Below, one piece after another: positions 59,957-64,000 of a stretch of 64,000 nucleotides of DNA. The notes under the pieces were generated by a model, which saw nothing but the letters and a program-made list of their open reading frames with translations, did not search any database and was not told the DNA's origin. The translations under genes and the position numbers were made by a program. Position 1 is the stretch's first letter. Every line of letters begins with the position of its first letter. The stretch is from NCBI RefSeq assembly GCF_039525035.1, contig NZ_BAAAHE010000023.1, forward strand, positions 1 to 64,000, read 5' to 3'. This DNA is from Sporichthya brevicatena (GTDB taxonomy: Bacteria > Actinomycetota > Actinomycetes > Sporichthyales > Sporichthyaceae).

Positions 59957-60978
59957 GCAACGTGACCGACGACGGATCGACGTTCTACCTCAACGTGCAT
60001 GAACGCAGCTTCGGCCAGGCGCACCCCTCGGACGACCGTCTGCACCGCGACGCCAATGCGTTGATCCCGGACGACCCCGACCTGGTCGAGACGCAGTACC
60101 TCGGCTTCAACGTCCCGACGGCAGGCATCGACGCGTTCAACTACGTGTGGGCGCATCCCAATCTCGGCACGGCGAGCGGCGGGGCATGGGCCTGGCAAGG
60201 CGAGAACGCCGGCCAACTGCACTCCGAGCTCTTCGACATGCGCAACTACCTGCCGATCTCAGCCGTCGGCGAACTCGACTCGTACATCCTCCCGAACGGC
60301 TACGGCGTCGAGGTGGTGAAGCCCCTGGAGGAGCTCCGAATCACCTATGAGGACGCCTCCCGGGGGAACGCCTTCGACGTCACGCTCAGCGCATTCATGC
60401 CACCGGCGGTGATCGCCAACGGTAAGCACTTCGAACAGGGCATGCGCACTCGTGGGTCCATCACCCTGCTCGGCGAGCAACACACCGTCGACGGATTCAC
60501 CATCCGGGACCGGTCCTGGGGCGAGACCCGCCCCGAGGCGCCACGACTCGCCCCCGTGGTCCATTGGATGACGCCGGTGTTCGGCGAGGACTTCGCAATC
60601 CACGCCTTCGCCGTCGAGGACCCCACCCGCAAACCGATCTGGGACGGCCTCTTCGAGTTCTCCGCGGACCGGGCCGCCGAACTCTCCCGTGGCTGGGTAT
60701 GGAAGGACGGCGATCTCACGTATCTCGAGTCGGTCACCCTCACCGCCGAGTGGGATCTGACCCGCCGCTATCCGACGGCCTACCGGGTCGACATGGTCGA
60801 CGTCGAAGATCGGCGCTGGTCGATGACGGCGGAACTGGTCGCCGCGTCCAACTGGTACCTGTGGAACAACATCTACACCCCGATCCTGCTGATGCGGTTC
60901 GAGTGCGACGGCCGCAGCGGGTACGGGGACTCTCAGATCGGCGCGTGGACCGACGTAGTTCGCCGGCGACTGCCCTGA
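59953..60978 (+). CDS. DUF7064/CrtC-like lipocalin-fold protein
   Basis: This is a 341-residue soluble protein resembling the DUF7064/7065 (hydroxyneurosporene synthase CrtC-like) group. The central TIRDRSWGETRPE segment near 178 is the strongest family sign, with VVHWMTPVFGEDFAIHAFAV after it. CrtC-like proteins hydrate or bind isoprenoid chains, but this group is uncharacterised. The ATG at 59953 overlaps the PEP-domain gene by 4 bases. It is the last gene of the island before the unrelated right-hand block. Confidence 0.78.
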   Translation: MSNVTDDGSTFYLNVHERSFGQAHPSDDRLHRDANALIPDDPDLVETQYLGFNVPTAGIDAFNYVWAHPNLGTASGGAWAWQGENAGQLHSELFDMRNYLPISAVGELDSYILPNGYGVEVVKPLEELRITYEDASRGNAFDVTLSAFMPPAVIANGKHFEQGMRTRGSITLLGEQHTVDGFTIRDRSWGETRPEAPRLAPVVHWMTPVFGEDFAIHAFAVEDPTRKPIWDGLFEFSADRAAELSRGWVWKDGDLTYLESVTLTAEWDLTRRYPTAYRVDMVDVEDRRWSMTAELVAASNWYLWNNIYTPILLMRFECDGRSGYGDSQIGAWTDVVRRRLP

Positions 60979-60985
60979 CGCAGCC

Positions 60986-61741
60986 CTACTCCGGGAACGG
61001 AGCGATGCGGGCGAGGGTGGGGAGGAGAGCCCACCGGGTGAGCCACTGCTGCCGGCCGCCGGGGAGTGCGGCGGTCTGGGCCGTCCAGCTGGTGCGGAGG
61101 GTCTTCTTCCACCCGAGCCGGGGGTGGCGGGCGAGGACGTCGTCGACGTAGGCCGCGGGCATGAGCTCGAGCCCGCTGCCGGCGACATCGGTGAACGCGC
61201 CGGCGGAGACGAAACCGCCGGGCGAGGTGACGTCCTCCAGCGCCCCGACCGTGATGTGACCACAGATCTCCGCGCCGACGCGGGCCGAGAACGCCGGGTC
61301 GGCGCCGTGGGCGAGCAGGAACGCCTCGGCCTGCTCAGCCCCGGTGAGCGCGAAGCATCGGCCGGGCGTCGGGGTCTCGAGGGTGATGTCGTGCAGAAGG
61401 CTGGCAATGAGCGCCTGCTCAGGGTCGACCGCCCGCCGCTGGTGCTCGGCGATCGCGAGACCGAACCAGAAGGTCCGCCACGAGTGCTGGAGCACGCACG
61501 GTGAGAGCACCTCGGTCGCGTGCTCGATCGTCTCCTTCGCCAGCGTGGAATCCGGCAGGACGAAGGCGTCCAGGTCGACCTGCGCGGTCCCCCGGCGACC
61601 GGTCGCCAGACGCAGTCGCACGCCGGGGTACTTCGCGACGGACCGGAGCAGAGGCGGGAACAGCGCCCTGCTCTGGGACCTGGTCAGCACCCCACCGGTT
61701 GCGCGGGCCCAGTCGTAGTCGATTCCCTCCGGAGCAGCCAT
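60986..61741 (-). CDS. HD-domain protein (cyanamide hydratase-like)
   Basis: This is a 251-residue HD-superfamily protein. LQHSWRTFWFG (His near 85), LLHDITLE (His-Asp near 116) and GRCFALTGAEQAEAFLL match the cyanamide-hydratase-like HD group, which binds a metal. The substrate is unknown. The ATG at 61741 has no visible ribosome-binding site; the upstream 35 bases form a perfect palindrome that ends at the start codon. It is convergent with the DUF7064-like gene, 7 bp away, and seems unrelated to the catabolic island. Confidence 0.82.
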   Translation of the reverse strand: MAAPEGIDYDWARATGGVLTRSQSRALFPPLLRSVAKYPGVRLRLATGRRGTAQVDLDAFVLPDSTLAKETIEHATEVLSPCVLQHSWRTFWFGLAIAEHQRRAVDPEQALIASLLHDITLETPTPGRCFALTGAEQAEAFLLAHGADPAFSARVGAEICGHITVGALEDVTSPGGFVSAGAFTDVAGSGLELMPAAYVDDVLARHPRLGWKKTLRTSWTAQTAALPGGRQQWLTRWALLPTLARIAPFPE

Positions 61742-61775
61742 GGCCGGAACCGTACGGTCGTATCGGTTCCGGCCA
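61741..61775. repeat. Perfect 12-bp inverted repeat at the HD-gene start
   Basis: TGGCCGGAACCG (61741-61752) and CGGTTCCGGCCA (61764-61775) are perfect complements; the 11-base spacer TACGGTCGTAT is itself nearly self-complementary. The repeat ends at the HD gene start codon and fills the place where a ribosome-binding site would be. It could be an operator or a translation-blocking hairpin. Confidence 0.7.
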
Positions 61776-61790
61776 CCAGATGATCTCCGG

Positions 61791-61967
61791 TCAGACGCGT
61801 GTCAGATTCGGACGCGATTCGGCGAGCTCACGATCGCGCGGGTTCGGTACGTACCGGACGATCGACTCCACCACCCGACCGCCCTCGTTCTCCCAGCGGT
61901 CCAGCTGCACCAGCTGACTGCGGATCGGGTCGAGCTCCGACCCCCGAACACTCGGCAGAACTGGCAT
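61791..61967 (-). CDS. Small protein (58 aa), possibly the C-terminal half of a frameshifted gene
   Basis: An ATG at 61967 with GGGGAG about 7 bases upstream starts a 58-codon frame (PVLPSVRGSELDPIRSQ and so on) with strong G/C third-position bias. The product is hydrophilic and unrecognised. The preceding frame (61828-62094) is coding-like only up to about 61970, where the codon bias switches to this frame. The two may be one gene split by a one-base shift in the GGGG run at about 61975, or two overlapping genes. Confidence 0.5.
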   Translation of the reverse strand: MPVLPSVRGSELDPIRSQLVQLDRWENEGGRVVESIVRYVPNPRDRELAESRPNLTRV

Positions 61968-62094
61968 CGTCACTCCCCTCGATCTCGGCACGGAGGCCGG
62001 CGAGGAAGCTCCGCGCCTCCGCGCGGCTGATTGCATCTATCGTACCACGATAGACCTGATAGACCGTCAGCTCGCCGAAGGCGTCCAGGGGCAC
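61828..62094 (-). CDS. Small protein reading frame overlapping the previous one
   Basis: A GTG at 62094 starts PLDAFGELTVYQVYRGTID and continues as RAEARSFLAGLRAEIEG, with coding-like codon bias for about 40 codons. Beyond about 61970 the bias is lost in this frame and appears in the other one. The real gene may be a single roughly 100-codon gene spanning 62094-61791. I know no family. Confidence 0.4.
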   Translation of the reverse strand: MPLDAFGELTVYQVYRGTIDAISRAEARSFLAGLRAEIEGSDDASSAECSGVGARPDPQSAGAAGPLGERGRSGGGVDRPVRTEPARS

Positions 62095-62165
62095 GGCGGC
62101 CGACGTGTGGCGCGGGCAACGTCCGCGCGCCGGTTGAGCGGGCCCAGGCCGGACAGTGTCAGGAC

Positions 62166-62240
62166 ATGAAGCTTCTCCTGCTCCTCGTCGTCGTTGCCGC
62201 CGTCGCCGCGTTCTTCGCCACGCGCTCCAAGCAGCGCTGA
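62166..62240 (+). CDS. Possible 24-residue single-span peptide
   Basis: An ATG at 62166 opens a 24-codon frame that is one hydrophobic helix (KLLLLLVVVAAVAAFFATR) followed by SKQR. Third positions are mostly G or C. The ribosome-binding site is weak (CAGGA close to the ATG). It is 17 bp before the YbdK-type gene and could be co-transcribed. It is too short to judge. Confidence 0.35.
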   Translation: MKLLLLLVVVAAVAAFFATRSKQR

Positions 62241-62257
62241 GACCAGACCCTCGCCCC

Positions 62258-63343
62258 ATGCGCACGGTCGGCGTCGAGGAAGAACTCCTGATCGTCGACC
62301 CCCGCACCGGATCTGCGCGCGGGCTCGCCGACGACGTGGTCGAGGCTGCGGACGAGGGCGTCGAGACGGAGCTGCAGCGCCAGCAGGTCGAGATCGCGTC
62401 CGCGCCGCAGCAGATCCTCACCGAGCTCGCCACCGACCTGACGGAACAACGGGCGGCCGCCATCGCCGCCGCTGCCGACCGCGGGGTGGCGCTCGCGGCG
62501 CTCGGCACCTACCCGGGACAGGTGCAGGCGCAGCCCAGCTCCGACCGGCGCTACCGCCGACTCGTCGACCGGCTCGGTCTGCCCGCCCGCGAACAGCTCA
62601 CGTGCGGTACGCACGTCCACGTCGAGATCGCGGACCGGGCCGAAGGGGTGGCGGTCCTCGACCGGATCCGCCCGTGGTTGCCGCTCCTCGTGGCGCTCTC
62701 GGCGAACTCCCCGTTCTGGCAGGCCGAGGACACCGGGTTCGCCAGCTACCGCCACGAGGCCTGGGGCCGCTTCCCCTCTGCCGGTCCGACCGAACTGTTC
62801 GGCTCGGTCGAGAACTACGACCGGACGGTGGAGGCACTCGTCGCCACCGATGCGCTGCTCGACCGCGGGATGCTCTACTTCAACGCCCGTCTGTCGGCGA
62901 AGTTCCCGACCGTCGAGATCCGCGTCGCCGACGTCTGTATCCGTGGCGAGCACGCCGTGCTCGTCGCAGCCCTCGCCCGCGCGCTCGTCGCCACCGCAGC
63001 GCGGGATTGGCGCGCCGGCGCGGACCCCGACCCCGTGCGCCTCGAGTTGCTCCGCGTCGCCTACTGGACCGCCGCCCGCTGGGGTCTCGACGGCGACCTC
63101 CTAGATCCCCGCTCCGGCCGGCCCGTCCCGGCCCGCGACGCGATCGCGACACTGCTCGACCACCTCACCGACGCCCTCACCGAGACCGGCGACCTGCCGC
63201 TCGTCCGCGGCCTGCTCGAGCAGCTGCTCACCGACGGCACCAACGCGCGCTGGCAACGCACCCACGTCGAACAAGGCGCCGACTGGCCCGACCTCGTCCG
63301 CGCCGCGGTCGAGCTGACGCGCGAGCCGATCCGCCTGCCCTGA
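62258..63343 (+). CDS. YbdK-type carboxylate-amine ligase (GCS2 family)
   Basis: This 361-residue ATP-dependent carboxylate-amine ligase belongs to the glutamate-cysteine ligase 2 family. MRTVGVEEELLIVD at the N-terminus, TCGTHVHVEI near 112, ALSANSPFW near 148, and TVEIRVADVC near 222 are its signatures. YbdK has weak gamma-glutamylcysteine ligase activity; actinobacteria often carry several copies of unknown role. I chose the ATG at 62258, where homology starts. Confidence 0.9.
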   Translation: MRTVGVEEELLIVDPRTGSARGLADDVVEAADEGVETELQRQQVEIASAPQQILTELATDLTEQRAAAIAAAADRGVALAALGTYPGQVQAQPSSDRRYRRLVDRLGLPAREQLTCGTHVHVEIADRAEGVAVLDRIRPWLPLLVALSANSPFWQAEDTGFASYRHEAWGRFPSAGPTELFGSVENYDRTVEALVATDALLDRGMLYFNARLSAKFPTVEIRVADVCIRGEHAVLVAALARALVATAARDWRAGADPDPVRLELLRVAYWTAARWGLDGDLLDPRSGRPVPARDAIATLLDHLTDALTETGDLPLVRGLLEQLLTDGTNARWQRTHVEQGADWPDLVRAAVELTREPIRLP

Positions 63344-63387
63344 CCCGGTGCACGCGTAGCGGAGTTCCGGGCGGGCAGGGCGTTGGT

Positions 63388-63999
63388 ATGACGTCGACCC
63401 TTCGCGCCCTGGTGCTGTGCTGCACGCTGAAGTCCGGCGACGCCGAGTCGAGCTCGGAGAAGCTCGGCCGGGAGGTGCTGGTCGCGCTCGCCGATCACGA
63501 CGTCGACGGTGAGGTGGTGCGCGTCGCCGACCAGAACGTGAAGTTCGGTGTCAGCACCGACGAGGGCGACGGCGACGGCTGGCCCACCATCCGACGCAAG
63601 GTGCTCGACTCCGACATCGTGGTGATCGCGACACCCATCTGGATGGGTCAGCCCTCCGCGGTCGCCAAGATGACGCTGGAGCGGCTGGACGCCGAGCTGT
63701 CCGAGACCGACGACCAGGGCCGGCCGACGATGTACAACAAGGTCGCCGTCGCCGCGGTCGTCGGCAACGAGGACGGCGCCCACCACTGCTGCGCCGAGGT
63801 GATGCAGGCACTCAACGACGTCGGCTTCACCGTCCCCGCCGCGGGCGGCACCTACTGGGTGGGCGAGGCGATGCAGAAGACCGACTACGTCGACGCCGGC
63901 CCGAAACCCGAGACCACCGGCGCCGCGACCAAGACCCTCGCCGCCAACGCCGCCCACCTCGCCCGGCTGCTCCGCGACTCCCCGTACCCGAAGAGCTGA
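63388..63999 (+). CDS. Flavodoxin-fold NAD(P)H-dependent reductase
   Basis: This is a 203-residue flavodoxin-like protein of the NADPH-dependent FMN reductase group. The FMN phosphate loop region is LCCTLKSGDAESSSEKLG (residues 10-27), and ATPIWMGQPSAVAKMTLERL near 86 is the typical flavin-contact segment. It is a generic reductase; it could supply reduced flavin, but nothing ties it to the island. The ATG at 63388 follows GGGCAGGGCG. The stop is the last base but one of the window. Confidence 0.87.
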   Translation: MTSTLRALVLCCTLKSGDAESSSEKLGREVLVALADHDVDGEVVRVADQNVKFGVSTDEGDGDGWPTIRRKVLDSDIVVIATPIWMGQPSAVAKMTLERLDAELSETDDQGRPTMYNKVAVAAVVGNEDGAHHCCAEVMQALNDVGFTVPAAGGTYWVGEAMQKTDYVDAGPKPETTGAATKTLAANAAHLARLLRDSPYPKS

Positions 64000-64000
64000 G

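Noticed and set aside
62037-62053. Palindrome CTATCG-TACCA-CGATAG as an operator
   Set aside because: It lies within the coding-like part of the small frame starting at 62094 (residues YRGTID), so the symmetry may come from the coded residues.
1-64000. Mobile element, CRISPR or RNA genes
   Set aside because: I found no transposase, integrase, regular spaced repeats, tRNA-like cloverleaf or rRNA sequence; gene order looks like a stable chromosomal island.

Overview
The window is high-GC, densely packed DNA with strong G/C bias at third codon positions, many GTG starts and 4-base ATGA or GTGA overlaps between consecutive genes. Together with a fused LivH-LivM permease, a MDMPI/DinB (mycothiol-type) protein, FadR-like and TetR regulators and many acyl-CoA dehydrogenase and luciferase-like paralogues, this points to an environmental actinobacterium. 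I cannot name the genus. I saw no rRNA, tRNA, CRISPR array, insertion sequence, integrase or phage gene.

Layout. (1) 107-1861: an aldo/keto reductase divergent from a TetR regulator, with paired palindromes between them. (2) 1926-5207: a leftward TetR - AtuA-like - MDMPI-like operon. (3) 5427-9716: a rightward cluster of three tiny single-span membrane proteins, a five-span membrane protein, a NorD-like VWA protein, a NorQ/CbbQ-like AAA+ ATPase and an SDR; no nitric oxide reductase, Rubisco or CO dehydrogenase genes are present. (4) 9809-16093: esterase, luciferase-like monooxygenase, Baeyer-Villiger monooxygenase, two more luciferase-like proteins and a SnoaL-like protein. (5) 16108-23788: acyl-CoA dehydrogenase, CoA transferase, both subunits of a methylcrotonyl/geranyl-CoA-type carboxylase, and an acyl-CoA ligase. 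(6) 23782-28128: leftward P450 - LiuC/AtuE-type hydratase - acyl-CoA dehydrogenase - RibBA. (7) 28212-32529: leftward SDR - crotonase - acyl-CoA dehydrogenase - ligase. (8) 32620-33360: a FadR-type GntR regulator. (9) 33650-43472: a ten-gene rightward beta-oxidation operon that includes a MenB/BadI-like crotonase and an unusually short acyl-CoA dehydrogenase. (10) 43482-54058: leftward operon with a secreted anchored protein, two small membrane proteins, a branched-chain-type ABC importer with tandem duplicate lipoprotein binding proteins, an SDR and a luciferase-like oxidoreductase. (11) 54240-58224: SDR, luciferase-like protein, DUF1214-type protein and sulfotransferase-fold protein. (12) 58316-60978: PEP-utilizer mobile-domain protein and a DUF7064-like protein. 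(13) 60986-63999: apparently unrelated genes (HD domain, a possibly frameshifted small gene, YbdK-type ligase, flavodoxin-fold reductase).

How the parts fit. Parts 4-12 read as one catabolic island for a cyclic or branched isoprenoid-like substrate. Uptake would use the Liv-type importer. P450, SDRs, Baeyer-Villiger and luciferase-type monooxygenases and esterases would oxidise and open rings. CoA ligases and CoA transferases would activate acids. Several acyl-CoA dehydrogenases, crotonases and 3-hydroxyacyl-CoA dehydrogenases would degrade the chain, with a biotin carboxylase to pass a beta-methyl branch, as in the Atu (acyclic terpene) and Liu (leucine) routes. RibBA inside one operon may supply flavin. 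The actual substrate is inference.

The strongest pattern is a shared operator, read on the coding strand as about TAAAKGTCCGACAGTTGAC with core GT-N3-AC. It occurs in the promoter gaps of nearly every one of these operons and twice in tandem in front of the GntR gene, so that gene very probably controls the island. The least explained part is the small-membrane-protein plus NorQ/NorD-like cluster at 5427-8937.
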